A DNA stretch of 64,000 nucleotides from assembly GCF_018327685.1 (NCBI RefSeq), contig NZ_BNEL01000001.1, forward strand, positions 4,092,001 through 4,156,000, given 5' to 3'. Numbering within the stretch: the stretch's first letter is position 1; every line of letters begins with the position of its first letter. This stretch comes from Streptomyces sp. TS71-3 (GTDB taxonomy: Bacteria > Actinomycetota > Actinomycetes > Streptomycetales > Streptomycetaceae). Of the stretch, positions 27,291 through 36,501 are shown piece by piece. The notes beneath the pieces are model-generated. The model searched no databases. It worked only from the letters and a program-made list of their open reading frames with translations, and was not told the origin of the DNA. The position numbers were made by a program, and so were the translations under genes.

Positions 27291-27523
27291 GGTCTTCTGC
27301 TCTCTCCAGTCGGCCGGGCGCCCGCACGGGCCGGGGCGCCACAGGTGGTGAACGGCGGAACCGGCGGTCGCCGTAGCCGAGGAGGGCCCGTGACCGTCGT
27401 GAACGGGCCGGGGCCTTCGGGGCGGCTTCCGGCCGATCTCCATGGGTCCATCGTGGACCTGTCACGGGGGCAGCGGCCACGACCTGCTCTCTCGCTGGTA
27501 GGAGGCTCCGTCTACCACCGTCC

Positions 27524-27529
27524 TAGCAT
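27524..27529 (+). promoter_or_regulatory. -10 box of leaderless LysR transcript
   Basis: TAGCAT is followed by exactly seven bases and then the GTG at 27537. The in-frame ATG at 27528 overlaps this box, so it would not be on the transcript. This geometry decides the start of the LysR gene. Confidence 0.5.
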
Positions 27530-27536
27530 GGCAGGC

Positions 27537-28496
27537 GTGGAACTGCGCCAGCTCCGGTACTTCGTCACCGTGGCCGAGGAACTGAACTTCGGCAGGGCAG
27601 CCGAGCGCCTGCTGATCGCGGGCCCCTCCCTCTCGCAGCAGATCAAGGTGCTCGAACGCGACCTGGGGGTGCGGCTCTTCGACCGCGACCGCCGCTCGGT
27701 GACCCTCACCCCGGCCGGCGCCGCGCTGCTCCCGCACACCCGCGCACTGCTGGAGCGCGCCGACGACCTCCAGCGCCGCGCCGCCCGCCTGACCGGATCG
27801 GAGCCGGTACGCCTGGGATACGTCAACTGGCTCCCGGCGGACCTGGCCGCCCGCACCGCCGGGCTGGCCGAGCTGCGCGTCGACACGTGGGTCGCGCCCT
27901 CGCACACCCAGGCGGCCAGGGTCGCCGAGGGCGGCCTCGACCTCGCCGTGTGCCGGGTGCCGGCCGGGGACCTGGAACGGCTCGGCCTGGAAGCCCGGCT
28001 CATCGGTGCCGACCGGCTGCACGCCGTCGCCCCCGGGGCCGACACCGGCGACGTACACGCGCGCGACACCGTCGTCCTCATCGACGAGGACACCACCTCC
28101 TGGTCGTCCTGGAACGCGTACGCCGGGGAACTGGCCCGGGACACCGGCGCGCGGACCGTGCGCGTCCATGACGGCGGCATCACCGGGCCCGCGTTCTTCG
28201 AGCACGTCCGCCGCATCGGCCGCCCGGTCGTGAACTCGCCGAAGGGCCACTCGGCCCCGCTGCCGCCCGACCTCGTCCGGCGCCCCGTCGTGGCTCCGGA
28301 GATCCACTGGACCTGGTCCCTGGTCCGGCGCGCCGACGAGGTACGCGCCGGGGTCCTCGCCGTCTCCGACGCCCTCTGCGAAGGCGTCGGAGACCTCGGC
28401 ATCCACGACGCGGACGCCTGGCTGCCCGGCAGCGACCCGCACCGGCGAGTCGACCGCGGACACCGGCACGACCACGGGCCGGATCCCGCCTCCTGA
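27537..28496 (+). CDS. LysR-family transcriptional regulator
   Basis: The 319-residue protein opens VELRQLRYFVTVAEELNFGRA, a textbook LysR N-terminus, with the helix-turn-helix through SLSQQIKVLERDLGVRLFDRDRRSVTLTPAG. The effector domain covers ~90-290. GTG at 27537 is preferred over ATG at 27528 because it matches the family start (MELRQLRYF) and lies seven bases after a TAGCAT box. LysR factors often regulate the divergent neighbour, here the muconolactone-isomerase-like gene. A ~30-residue His/Asp/Arg-rich tail follows the domain. Confidence 0.9.
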   Translation: MELRQLRYFVTVAEELNFGRAAERLLIAGPSLSQQIKVLERDLGVRLFDRDRRSVTLTPAGAALLPHTRALLERADDLQRRAARLTGSEPVRLGYVNWLPADLAARTAGLAELRVDTWVAPSHTQAARVAEGGLDLAVCRVPAGDLERLGLEARLIGADRLHAVAPGADTGDVHARDTVVLIDEDTTSWSSWNAYAGELARDTGARTVRVHDGGITGPAFFEHVRRIGRPVVNSPKGHSAPLPPDLVRRPVVAPEIHWTWSLVRRADEVRAGVLAVSDALCEGVGDLGIHDADAWLPGSDPHRRVDRGHRHDHGPDPAS

Positions 28497-28609
28497 AGGT
28501 GCGGGGACTCGTGCACCGAGAGCGCCCCCGACTCCGAGCCCCGAGCACCGGGCATTGCCGCGAGCGGCGGGCGGCCCCTACGCTGTCGGGCGATTGTTCG
28601 TCATTCCGA

Positions 28610-28656
28610 TCGCACGTTGAAATGTCGAACCGGTCGCATGTTGAAATGTCGAACCG
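28610..28656. promoter_or_regulatory. Twin operator-like repeat upstream of IclR gene
   Basis: TCGCACGTTGAAATGTCGAA at 28610-28629 recurs as TCGCATGTTGAAATGTCGAA at 28634-28653. The repeat extends three further bases and differs at one position; the copies are 24 bp apart. It sits 39 bp before the IclR start at 28695. Two GTTCGAAAT sites with the same CAYGTT context precede the dehydratase operon near 41221-41248, suggesting a shared regulator. Confidence 0.6.
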
Positions 28657-28694
28657 CCGAGTCGACGAACCGCGCAAGGAGGGGGCCGGCGCCG

Positions 28695-29465
28695 ATGGGA
28701 CGCCTCGTACCCGCAGTCACCCGTGCTCTGGACATCCTGGAGCTCTTCCTCGACGGCGACGGCACGCTGTCCGCGCCGGAGATCGTGCGCAAGCTGCAGT
28801 TGCCGCGCACCACCGTGCACGAACTGGTCACCACGCTCGTCGCGCGCTCCTACCTCGTCCCGCTGCCGGACACGCCGGGCCGCTACCGCCTCGGTGTCCG
28901 CTCCTACCAGCTCGGCAGCCGGTACGCCGAGCAGCTGGACCTGGCGGCCGAGGGCCGGCAGGTGGCCCGGACGGTCGCCGAGACCTGCGACGAGACCGTG
29001 CACGTCGCCATCCTGGAGGACACGGACGTGATCTACATCGCCAAGGTCGACTCCACCCACGCGGTGCGGATGGTCTCCGCCGCCGGCCGCAGACTCCCCG
29101 CGCACTGCACCTCCGTCGGCAAGATGCTGCTGGCGTCGCTTCCCGAGGCCGAGCTGACCGCGCGCATACCCGACGGCACCCACCTGAGCGCCATGACGCC
29201 GAACAGCATCACGGACCCGGCCGTGCTGCGCACCGAGCTCGCGGAGATCCGCACCCGGGGCACCGCCGTCGAGAGCCGCGAGTCGAATCCGGACGTCAGC
29301 TGCGTGGCCGCACCGGTGCGCGACCGGTCGGGCCGGGTCGTGGCCGCCCTGTCGATCTCCGTGCCGATGAGCCGGTGGAGCGACGAGCGGCGCACCGAAC
29401 TGGCGGGGCTGGCCGCCAAGGGCGCCGCCGACCTGTCCGAGCGTCTCGGGCACCGGGGGGTGTGA
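28695..29465 (+). CDS. IclR-family regulator of the sugar-catabolic island
   Basis: The 256-residue protein has an N-terminal winged helix (VTRALDILELFLDGDGTLSAPEIVRKLQLPRTTVHELV, residues 7-45) and an IclR effector domain. The effector domain has TCDETVHVAILEDTDVIYIAKVDS, RLPAHCTSVGKMLLA and NPDVSCVAAPVRDRSGRVVAALS. IclR proteins respond to small acids or sugar acids and regulate catabolic operons. It is first of a two-gene rightward operon with a gluconolactonase whose start overlaps or abuts its stop. Twin repeats in its leader are likely its operator. The ATG at 28695 follows AAGGAGGGGG. Confidence 0.92.
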   Translation: MGRLVPAVTRALDILELFLDGDGTLSAPEIVRKLQLPRTTVHELVTTLVARSYLVPLPDTPGRYRLGVRSYQLGSRYAEQLDLAAEGRQVARTVAETCDETVHVAILEDTDVIYIAKVDSTHAVRMVSAAGRRLPAHCTSVGKMLLASLPEAELTARIPDGTHLSAMTPNSITDPAVLRTELAEIRTRGTAVESRESNPDVSCVAAPVRDRSGRVVAALSISVPMSRWSDERRTELAGLAAKGAADLSERLGHRGV

Positions 29466-29470
29466 GCGGC

Positions 29471-30355
29471 ATGGGAAGCGTCTTCGAGGTCGCCGTGCGC
29501 AGCGAGGCCGCGCTCGGCGAGGGGCCGACCTGGGACCCGGGCACCCGCCGGCTGATCTGGGTCGACATCCTCGGCGCCCGGATCCACGGCTACGACCCGG
29601 CCACCGGGCACCGCACCGTCCAGGCCACCGAGCAGCACGTGGGCGCCGCCAAGCCGCGCGCGGGCGGCGGCCTGGTGGTCAACCTCCGCGACGGAGTCGG
29701 CGTCTACGACCCGGCGGGCGAGGACGGCGGGCGGCCCGGGGCCTTCCGCTGGCTGCACCGCGCGCCCGTGCCCCGCGTGCGCGGGAACGACGCCGCCGTC
29801 GCGCCGGACGGCGCGCTGTGGGCGGGCACCATGGACTACGGCGAGTCGGAGGGCCGCGGCAGCCTCACCCGGATCGCGCCCGACGGCACCGCCACCACCG
29901 TCCTCGACGCCGTCACCGTCAGCAACGGCACCGGGTGGAGCCCCGACGGGCGGCTGATGTACTACGTGGACACCCCCACCCGCCGTATCGACGTCTTCGA
30001 CTTCGACGTGGCGGCGGGCGGTGGCGAGCAGGTCAGCGGGCGGCGGGAGTTCGCCGCCGTCGAGAAGGGCGCGGGCTTCCCCGACGGGCTCACCGTCGAC
30101 GCCGACGGCTGCGTGTGGGTGGCGCTGTGGGACGGTTCCGCGGTGCGCCGCTACACGCCGTCCGGGAAGCTGGACCGGGTGGTCGAGCTGCCGGTGCGGC
30201 GGCCCACCGCGCCCGCGTTCGGCGGCCCCGACCTCACCGACCTCTACATCACCACCGCCCGCACCGGGCTCACCGCCCCGCACCCGCTCTCCGGCTCGCT
30301 GCTGGTGGTACCGGACGCCGGCCGGGGCCTGCCGCAACCGCCGTTCGGGGGCTGA
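29471..30355 (+). CDS. SMP-30/gluconolactonase family lactonase
   Basis: The 294-residue six-bladed beta-propeller should hydrolyse an aldonolactone to its sugar acid. The divalent-metal ligands of SMP-30 are recognisable: Glu in LGEGPTWD near residue 17, Asn in GNDAAVAPDG near 105, Asn in SNGTGWSPD near 150, and Asp in FPDGLTVDADG near 200. Together with the dehydrogenase and dehydratase in this island it fits the middle step of an oxidative pentose or hexose route. GTG at 29462 (overlapping the IclR stop as GTGA) is an equally possible start. No signal peptide is present, so it is cytosolic. Confidence 0.9.
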   Translation: MGSVFEVAVRSEAALGEGPTWDPGTRRLIWVDILGARIHGYDPATGHRTVQATEQHVGAAKPRAGGGLVVNLRDGVGVYDPAGEDGGRPGAFRWLHRAPVPRVRGNDAAVAPDGALWAGTMDYGESEGRGSLTRIAPDGTATTVLDAVTVSNGTGWSPDGRLMYYVDTPTRRIDVFDFDVAAGGGEQVSGRREFAAVEKGAGFPDGLTVDADGCVWVALWDGSAVRRYTPSGKLDRVVELPVRRPTAPAFGGPDLTDLYITTARTGLTAPHPLSGSLLVVPDAGRGLPQPPFGG

Positions 30356-30391
30356 TCCTCCGGGGCCTCCACCCCGGCGGGGTCCCGCCCC

Positions 30392-30449
30392 GACTGGGGC
30401 CACCGCGACTGGGGCCGCCGCGACTGGGGCCGCCGCGACTGGGCCCCCG
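30392..30449. repeat. Short tandem repeat, CGACTGGGGCCGC type
   Basis: About four consecutive 15-base units of GACTGGGGCC(G/A)CCGC lie just after the gluconolactonase stop, between convergent genes. Non-coding. Confidence 0.7.
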
Positions 30450-30457
30450 CACACGAA

Positions 30458-30491
30458 GGCGGCCCGCACCCACCCCCTGGTGCGGGCCGCC
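30458..30491. terminator. Bidirectional terminator hairpin
   Basis: A perfect 13-bp stem (GGCGGCCCGCACC and its complement) with an 8-base loop lies between the gluconolactonase stop at 30355 and the arabinofuranosidase stop at 30560, which converge on it. There is no U-tract, as usual in Streptomyces. Confidence 0.7.
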
Positions 30492-30559
30492 GGTCGTGGG
30501 GATCCGGCGCCCCGGATCCGGTGCCGCATGCGGTGGCGCACGCGAGAGCCGTGCCGCCG

Positions 30560-32164
30560 TCAGGCCAGCCGGATCACGTTCCAGGACAGCGGCTCAAGCA
30601 CCGTATGCAACGAACCCTCCGTGAGAACAGTCCCGTTCACCGGATGGGGGGTCACCCGATCAGGTGCATCGAGGGTGTTGCGGGCCTCCGGGTCCGGGTC
30701 CGCGAGCGCACTGTGCTCGACGACCCTGGAGAGCCCGAGGGCGCCCAGGGCGATGTCCAGCGGCAGCGGGCGGTGCTGGTCGCGGTTGACGGCGAAGACG
30801 GTGACGGCGCCCGTGCCCGGGTCCCGCACGGCCGTCGCGTGCAGCAGCGGCACCTCGCCGTGGCGTGCCGTCCGGTGCGCCGGGCCGCTCACCCGCACGT
30901 CCAGCACCTCGCCGCGGCCGTACCGGGAGGCCTGGGCGAAGGGGTGGAACGTGGTCTGCCGCCAGGCCGGGCCGCCGGGCTCGGTCATGATCGGCGCGAT
31001 CACGTTGACGAGCTGCGCGAGGCACGCCATCCGCACCCGGTCCGCGTGCCGCAGCAGCGCGATCAGCAGGGAGCCGACGACGACCGCGTCCGTGACGGAG
31101 TAGCTGTCCTCCAGCAGCCGGGGCGCCTCGGGCCACTCGTCCGAGGGTCCGGCGGTGGCCGCCTGGTGGCGGAGCATGTACCAGACGTTCCACTCGTCGA
31201 AGGACAGGTCGATCCGCTTCGGCGACTTCAGCCGCGCGCCCATGTGGTCGCAGGTGGCGACCACGCTCTCGATGAACGACTCCATGTCGGCCGCCGACGC
31301 CAGGAACGAGTCGCGGTCGCCGTCCACCTCCTCGTAGTAGGCGTGCAGGGACACGTAGTCGACCAGCTCGTACGCCTCCTGAAGGACGGTGGCCTCCCAG
31401 GACGCGAACGTGGGCATCGACCGGCCCGAGCTGCCGCAGGCGACCAGGCGCAGGCCGGGATCCATCTGGCGCATCGCGCGCGCCGTCTCCGCGGCCAGCC
31501 GGCCGTACTCGCGCGCGGTCTTCGCGCCGGTCTGCCAGGGCCCGTCCATCTCGTTGCCGAGGCACCACAGCCGGATCCCGAACGGCTCCTCGTCGCCGTG
31601 CGCCCGGCGCAGGTCCGACAGGCGGGTGCCGCCAGGGTGGTTGGCGTACTCCTGGAGCTGAAGGGCCTCCGCGACGCCGCGGGTGCCGAGGTTGACGGCG
31701 AGCATCGGCTCCGTCCCCGGGCCCAGGCGGCGGAGGAAGGCCATGTACTCGCTCAGCCCGAACCGGTTCGTCTCGGTGGAGTGCCAGGCCAGGTCGAGGC
31801 GGCGCGGACGCTCCTCGACGGGGCCGACCGAGTCCTCCCAGCGGTGGCCCGAGACGTAGTTGCCGCCGGGGTAGCGCACCGTGGTCACGCCCAGCTCCCG
31901 GATCAGCTCCAGGACGTCCGTGCGCAGGCCCGCCGCGTCGGCCGCCGGGTGGCCCGGCTCGAACAGGCCCGAGTACACGCACCGCCCCAGGTGCTCCACG
32001 AACGACCCGAACAGCCGCGGGTCCACCTCGCCGACCGTGAACGCCGGATCGAGGGTGAACCGCGTGCCCGGCGCCGCGCCCGGCACGAGGCCGAGGGCGG
32101 TACCGGGCGCGGTACCGGGCGCGGTCGCCGCGCCGGGCACGGAGGGCGCCTCGCCGTCAGGCAC
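30560..32164 (-). CDS. abfA: GH51 alpha-L-arabinofuranosidase
   Basis: This 534-residue enzyme releases terminal L-arabinofuranose from arabinan, arabinoxylan or their oligosaccharides. GH51 hallmarks are visible: FGSFVEHLGRCVYSGLFEPGH near residue 52, VRYPGGNYVSGHRWEDSVGP, the acid/base glutamate in GNEMDGPW near 200, and the nucleophile glutamate in LSFDEWNVWY near 320. An Ala/Gly/Pro-rich leader (1-35) is not a signal peptide, so the enzyme is intracellular and acts on imported oligosaccharides. Its GTG start overlaps the mutarotase stop by 8 bp. Confidence 0.93.
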   Translation of the reverse strand: MPDGEAPSVPGAATAPGTAPGTALGLVPGAAPGTRFTLDPAFTVGEVDPRLFGSFVEHLGRCVYSGLFEPGHPAADAAGLRTDVLELIRELGVTTVRYPGGNYVSGHRWEDSVGPVEERPRRLDLAWHSTETNRFGLSEYMAFLRRLGPGTEPMLAVNLGTRGVAEALQLQEYANHPGGTRLSDLRRAHGDEEPFGIRLWCLGNEMDGPWQTGAKTAREYGRLAAETARAMRQMDPGLRLVACGSSGRSMPTFASWEATVLQEAYELVDYVSLHAYYEEVDGDRDSFLASAADMESFIESVVATCDHMGARLKSPKRIDLSFDEWNVWYMLRHQAATAGPSDEWPEAPRLLEDSYSVTDAVVVGSLLIALLRHADRVRMACLAQLVNVIAPIMTEPGGPAWRQTTFHPFAQASRYGRGEVLDVRVSGPAHRTARHGEVPLLHATAVRDPGTGAVTVFAVNRDQHRPLPLDIALGALGLSRVVEHSALADPDPEARNTLDAPDRVTPHPVNGTVLTEGSLHTVLEPLSWNVIRLA

Positions 32165-33359
32165 GGAAGAGGTATTCCGTGGTGGACCGGTAGGTCTCGC
32201 CGGGCCGCAGCACCGTCGAGGGGAACGACGGCTGGTTCGGCGAGTCCGGGAAGTGCTGGGTCTCCAGGGCGAGCCCGTCGCCCTGCCGGTAACGGGTGCC
32301 CGAGGTGCCGAGCAGGGAACCGTCGTTGTCGATGGAGTTGCCCGAGTAGAACTGCACGCCCGGCTCCGTCGTGGCGATCCGCACCGTCCGCCCGGACTCC
32401 GGGTCGCTGAGGCGGCCGACCAGCCGCGGAACGGCCGTGATGCCCTTGTCGAAGACCCAGTTGTGGTCGTAGCCGCGGGCCTTGCCGAGCTGGTCGTGGG
32501 CCGCGCGGATGTCGCGTCCCACCGGCTTGCCGGACCTGAAGTCGAACGGGGTGCCCTTGACGCTCGCGAGTTCCCCGGTGGGGATCAGGGTGGCGTCGAC
32601 GGGCGTGTAGCGGGAGGCGTCCAGGGCCAGTTCGTGGCCGTAGATGTCGCCGGTGCCCTCGCCGCCGAGGTTGAAGTAGGTGTGGTTGGTGAGGTTGACG
32701 ACGGTGGCCTTGTCCGTGGTCGCCTGGTAGTCGATGCGCCAGCCGCCGTCCGCGGACAGGGTGTAGGTGACGCGGGCCGTGAGCGTGCCCGGGTAGCCCA
32801 TCTCGCCGTCGGCGCTGACGTAGCCGAGCACGAGGCCGACACCGCGGCCGTCCGCGAACGGGGTGATGTCCCACACCCGCTTGTCGAAGCCCATGGTGCC
32901 GCCGTGCAGGCTGTTCTCGCCGTCGTTCTGCGGGAGCTGGTAGGCGGTGCCGTCCAGGGTGAAGCGGCCCTTGGCGATGCGGTTGCCGTACCGGCCGATG
33001 AGGGCGCCGAAGTACGTGGTGGACGCGAGGTAGCCGTCCAGGGTGTCGAAGCCCAGGGCGACGTTCGCGTGGCGGCCCCTGCGGTCGGGCAGTTCCAGGG
33101 ACTGGACGGTGCCGCCGTAGCTGAGCACCTTCATGCGGGTGCCGCCGTTGGCCAGGGTCCAGCGGTCGACGGCGGTGCCGTCGGGGAGGGTGCCGAAGGG
33201 TTCCTTCGTGGGCGCCCGGCCCGCGGTCCCGGCTCCCTGGGTGGGGGTGGCTTGGGCGGTGCCGCCTCCGGTGGCCGCTTGGGCGGTGCCGCCTGCTACG
33301 GCCGTTGCGGCGGCGGTGCCCGCCACGCCGGCCAGGATGGTGCGTCTGCTCGTGGTCAT
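32157..33359 (-). CDS. Secreted aldose 1-epimerase (galactose mutarotase)
   Basis: The 400-residue protein interconverts alpha and beta anomers of aldoses. It has a probable Tat signal (TTSRRTILAGVAG) with cleavage near GTAQA-A at about residue 29. The GalM features follow: ALIGRYGNRIAKGRF, ENSLHGG near 150, NLTNHTYFNLGG near 225 (catalytic His), and the late GLALETQHFPDSPNQPSFPS carrying the catalytic Glu. GAGGAG lies before the ATG. It overlaps the arabinofuranosidase gene. An extracytoplasmic mutarotase beside a sugar importer suggests it prepares the right anomer for uptake, which is inferred. Confidence 0.92.
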   Translation of the reverse strand: MTTSRRTILAGVAGTAAATAVAGGTAQAATGGGTAQATPTQGAGTAGRAPTKEPFGTLPDGTAVDRWTLANGGTRMKVLSYGGTVQSLELPDRRGRHANVALGFDTLDGYLASTTYFGALIGRYGNRIAKGRFTLDGTAYQLPQNDGENSLHGGTMGFDKRVWDITPFADGRGVGLVLGYVSADGEMGYPGTLTARVTYTLSADGGWRIDYQATTDKATVVNLTNHTYFNLGGEGTGDIYGHELALDASRYTPVDATLIPTGELASVKGTPFDFRSGKPVGRDIRAAHDQLGKARGYDHNWVFDKGITAVPRLVGRLSDPESGRTVRIATTEPGVQFYSGNSIDNDGSLLGTSGTRYRQGDGLALETQHFPDSPNQPSFPSTVLRPGETYRSTTEYLFRA

Positions 33360-33461
33360 GTGCAGCTCCTCTTCGTCGAAGTCCTGTGCATTCACCTGCA
33401 GGTGGCCGGGGACGGCAGAGACAGCCTCTTCCGGATGGTGGCGACCCGCGGCTCTCGTCGT

Positions 33462-33554
33462 GGTCGCTCGCGCAGTTCCCCGCGCCCCTTGCGGGGCGCG
33501 GTTGGATCTGGGCTGACCCCGGCCCACCCAGGGGCGCGGGGAACTGCGCGACCA
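33462..33554. terminator. Long inverted repeat containing the GTTCCCCGCGCCCCT element
   Basis: GGTCGCTCGCGCAGTTCCCC at 33462 (running on through GCGCCCCT to 33489) is complemented, with two extra bases, by AGGGGCGCGGGGAACTGCGC at 33530 (running on to 33554). The loop is ~40 bases. It sits after the MmsB-type permease stop (33626, leftward) and before the mutarotase start (33359), where a terminator is expected. It is also a full-length example of the interspersed element found elsewhere in the window. Confidence 0.65.
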
Positions 33555-33625
33555 GCCCGATGGGACCCGCAGGTCGCCACCGGCACAAAGGGGCTGGCCC
33601 GGGGCGGCCGTAGGCCGCAACGCGG

Positions 33626-34855
33626 CTAACGACCCGCTCGTCGTTTGTTCCAGACGTCGAAGCCCACCGCCGTCAGAAGTACCAGACCCTTGATGACCTG
33701 CTGATAGTCCGTGCCGACGCCCACCAGCGACATACCGTTGTTGAGCACGCCGAGGACGAGTCCGCCGATCACCGCGCCCAGCACCGTGCCGACGCCGCCG
33801 CTCATCGACGCGCCGCCGATGAACGCAGCCGCGATCGCCTCCAGTTCGAAGTTCAGGCCCGCGTTCGGCGTCGCCGCGTTCAGCCGGGCCGCGTAGACGC
33901 AGCCCGCGAGCGCCGCGAGCACGCCCATGGTGACGAACACCAGGAACGTGACGCGCTTGTCCTTCACGCCGGAGAGCATGGCCGCGGGCTTGTTGCCGCC
34001 GAGCGCGTACACGTGCCGGCCGACGACCGCGTTGCGCATCACGTAGCCGAGGCCGATGAGCAGCGCGCACATGATGAGCAGCACCACCGGCACACCGTGG
34101 AAGCTCGCCAGCGTCATGGTGAACGCCACGACCGCGGCCGCGATGGCCCCGCACTTCAGCGCCCACAGCCCGACCGGGACCACCTCCAGCTCGTACCTGA
34201 GCTGGCGCCGCCGGTCGCGCCACTGCTGCACCAGCAGCCAGACCACCACGACCAGGCCGATCACCAGCGTCGGGTTGTGGTACTGCGTGTACGGGCCCAT
34301 CTCCGGGATGAAGCCCTGCGCGATGTCCTGGAAGCCGCCGGGGAACGGCGCGATCGACTGGCCCTGGAGGATGATCTGCGTCAGGCCGCGGAAGAGCAGC
34401 ATCCCGGCCAGCGTCACGATGAACGACGGGATGCCCAGGAAGGCGATGAAGAAGCCCTGCCACGCCCCGGCCACCGCGCCGATCAGCAGGGACAGCACCA
34501 GTGCCAGGCCCCACGGCATGTCGTTCTTGATCATCAGCACCGCGGCGAACGATCCCACGAACGCCACGAGCGACCCCACGGAGAGGTCGATGTGGCCGGC
34601 GATGATCACGATCATCATGCCCATGGCGAGGATCAGGATGTAGCTGTTCTGCTGGACCAGGTTGGAGACGTTGTTCGGCAGCAGCAGGGTGCCGTCGGTC
34701 CAGATCTCGAACAGCACGACGATGAAGGCCAGCGCGATCAGCATGCCGTACTGGCGCATGTTGGTGCGCAGGCTGTGCAGCAGAGCCGTCCCGGCGGACG
34801 GGACGACCGCCTGCTGGAGAGGCGGGTCGGTCGGTGGTGTGGTCGTGGTGCTCAT
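33626..34855 (-). CDS. mmsB: Sugar ABC transporter permease, MmsB type
   Basis: This 409-residue membrane protein has about ten hydrophobic segments. It carries [27 protein letters not shown] near residue 80 and [26 protein letters not shown] near 285, both characteristic of the BPD_transp_2 permeases of monosaccharide importers (MmsB, XylH, GguB). It forms the membrane channel with the ATPase at 34852 and the lipoprotein at 36498. The start codon overlaps the ATPase stop as ATGA, so expression is coupled. Island context suggests an arabinose-type pentose as cargo. Confidence 0.93.
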   Translation of the reverse strand: MSTTTTPPTDPPLQQAVVPSAGTALLHSLRTNMRQYGMLIALAFIVVLFEIWTDGTLLLPNNVSNLVQQNSYILILAMGMMIVIIAGHIDLSVGSLVAFVGSFAAVLMIKNDMPWGLALVLSLLIGAVAGAWQGFFIAFLGIPSFIVTLAGMLLFRGLTQIILQGQSIAPFPGGFQDIAQGFIPEMGPYTQYHNPTLVIGLVVVVWLLVQQWRDRRRQLRYELEVVPVGLWALKCGAIAAAVVAFTMTLASFHGVPVVLLIMCALLIGLGYVMRNAVVGRHVYALGGNKPAAMLSGVKDKRVTFLVFVTMGVLAALAGCVYAARLNAATPNAGLNFELEAIAAAFIGGASMSGGVGTVLGAVIGGLVLGVLNNGMSLVGVGTDYQQVIKGLVLLTAVGFDVWNKRRAGR

Positions 34856-36501
34856 GAGCTGCCTCGGCTTCCATCCATGGTCATCTGACGCATCAGCACT
34901 TCCTGGGTGGCCTCCTGGCGGCTGACCTCGCCGGTCAGCCGCCCCGCGGCCATGGTGTAGATCCGGTCGCACATCCCCAGCAGCTCCGGCAGCTCGGAGG
35001 AGATGAACAGCACCGCCTTGCCCTGCGCCGCGAGCCGGTCCACGACCGTGTAGATCTCGTACTTGGCGCCCACGTCGATCCCGCGCGTCGGCTCGTCGAG
35101 GATCAGCACCTCGGGCCCGGCGTGGATCCACTTGCTCAGCACGACCTTCTGCTGGTTGCCGCCGGACAGCCTGCCCACCTCCTCGAAGACGGTGGGCGTC
35201 TTGATGTTCATCGAGGCCCGGTACCGCTCGGCGACCCTGCGCTCCTCGTGCTCGTCCACGACGCCGTGGCGGGCCAGGGCGGGCAGCGACGCCAGGGACA
35301 CGTTGCGGTGCACGGTGTCGATGAGGTTCAGGCCGTACCGCTTGCGGTCCTCGGTGACGTAGGCGATGCCGGCCGCGACCGCCGCGGGCACCGTGCGGGT
35401 GTCCACCGGCCGCCCGTCCACCTCCACCGAGCCGGCCACGTACTGCCCGTAGGACCGGCCGAACACCGACATCGCCAGCTCGGTGCGGCCCGCGCCCATC
35501 AGCCCGGCGACCCCGACGATCTCTCCGCGCCCCACCGTCAGCGACACGTCGTCGACGACCGTGCGCTGGTGGTCCACCGGGTGCCGGACCGTCCACCCCG
35601 ACACGCGCAGCGCGACAGTGCCGGCGTCCTCGCCCTCGTAGGGCGTGCGGTCCGGGAAGCGGTGGTCCAGGTCGCGGCCGACCATGCCGCGGATGATCCG
35701 GTCCTCCGAGACGTCCGGCTCCGCGCCCGGGGAGGTGCGCACCGGCAGCGTCTCGATGGTGCGGCCGTCGCGCAGGATGGTCACCCGGTCGGCGATCCGG
35801 CGGATCTCGTTCAGCTTGTGCGAGATGAGGATGCAGGCGATGCCCTGATCGCGCAGCTCCGCGATGAGGCCGAGCAGCGCCCGGCTGTCCTCGTCGTTGA
35901 GCGCGGCCGTCGGCTCGTCGAGGATCAGCAGCCTGACCTTCTTCGACAGGGCCTTCGCGATCTCCACGAGCTGCTGCTTGCCGACGCCGAGTTCGGCCAC
36001 CGGGGTGGCCGGCTTCTCGCTCAGCCCGACCCGGGCCAGCAGCCGCGCCGCGCTGCGGTGCGTCTCGCTCCAGTCGATGCGGCCGCCGCGGGCCTGCTCG
36101 TTGCCGAGGAAGATGTTCTCCGCGATCGACAGGTACGGGATGAGCGCCAGCTCCTGGTGGATGATCACGATGCCGTGCTGCTCGCTGGCCCGGATGTCCC
36201 TGAACGCCACCGGCTCGCCGTCGAAGAGGATCTCGCCGTCGTAGCTGCCGTGCGGGTGCACGCCGCTGAGCACCTTCATCAGCGTCGACTTGCCCGCGCC
36301 GTTCTCGCCGCAGATCGCGTGGATCTCGCCCGGTCGCACGGTCAGCCGGACGTCGGACAGGGCCGTGACGCCCGGGAACGTCTTGGTGATGCCCCGCATC
36401 TCCAGCAGCAGCCGCTCCGTCTCGGTGGCCGTCCCCGCGCCGCCCGCCGCGGAGCCGCTCGGTCCGCCCGCCGCCGCGCCGTCCTTCTCTGTCCCGGTCA
36501 T
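34852..36501 (-). CDS. mmsA: Sugar ABC transporter ATPase, MmsA type (two nucleotide-binding domains)
   Basis: The 549-residue protein contains two ABC domains. Domain 1 has Walker [10 protein letters not shown] near residue 66, signature [13 protein letters not shown] and Walker [12 protein letters not shown]. Domain 2 has a degenerate loop [10 protein letters not shown] near 330, signature [14 protein letters not shown] and Walker [13 protein letters not shown]. This asymmetric pair is standard for monosaccharide importers (RbsA, AraG, MmsA). An Ala/Gly/Thr-rich 27-residue leader precedes domain 1. It overlaps both the permease and the binding-protein genes by 4 bp. Confidence 0.95.
   Translation of the reverse strand: MTGTEKDGAAAGGPSGSAAGGAGTATETERLLLEMRGITKTFPGVTALSDVRLTVRPGEIHAICGENGAGKSTLMKVLSGVHPHGSYDGEILFDGEPVAFRDIRASEQHGIVIIHQELALIPYLSIAENIFLGNEQARGGRIDWSETHRSAARLLARVGLSEKPATPVAELGVGKQQLVEIAKALSKKVRLLILDEPTAALNDEDSRALLGLIAELRDQGIACILISHKLNEIRRIADRVTILRDGRTIETLPVRTSPGAEPDVSEDRIIRGMVGRDLDHRFPDRTPYEGEDAGTVALRVSGWTVRHPVDHQRTVVDDVSLTVGRGEIVGVAGLMGAGRTELAMSVFGRSYGQYVAGSVEVDGRPVDTRTVPAAVAAGIAYVTEDRKRYGLNLIDTVHRNVSLASLPALARHGVVDEHEERRVAERYRASMNIKTPTVFEEVGRLSGGNQQKVVLSKWIHAGPEVLILDEPTRGIDVGAKYEIYTVVDRLAAQGKAVLFISSELPELLGMCDRIYTMAAGRLTGEVSRQEATQEVLMRQMTMDGSRGSS

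Noticed and set aside
27528..27536. ATG at 27528 as start of the LysR gene
   Set aside because: The ATG overlaps the TAGCAT -10 box, and GTG at 27537 gives the family N-terminus VELRQLRYF; the shorter start is preferred.
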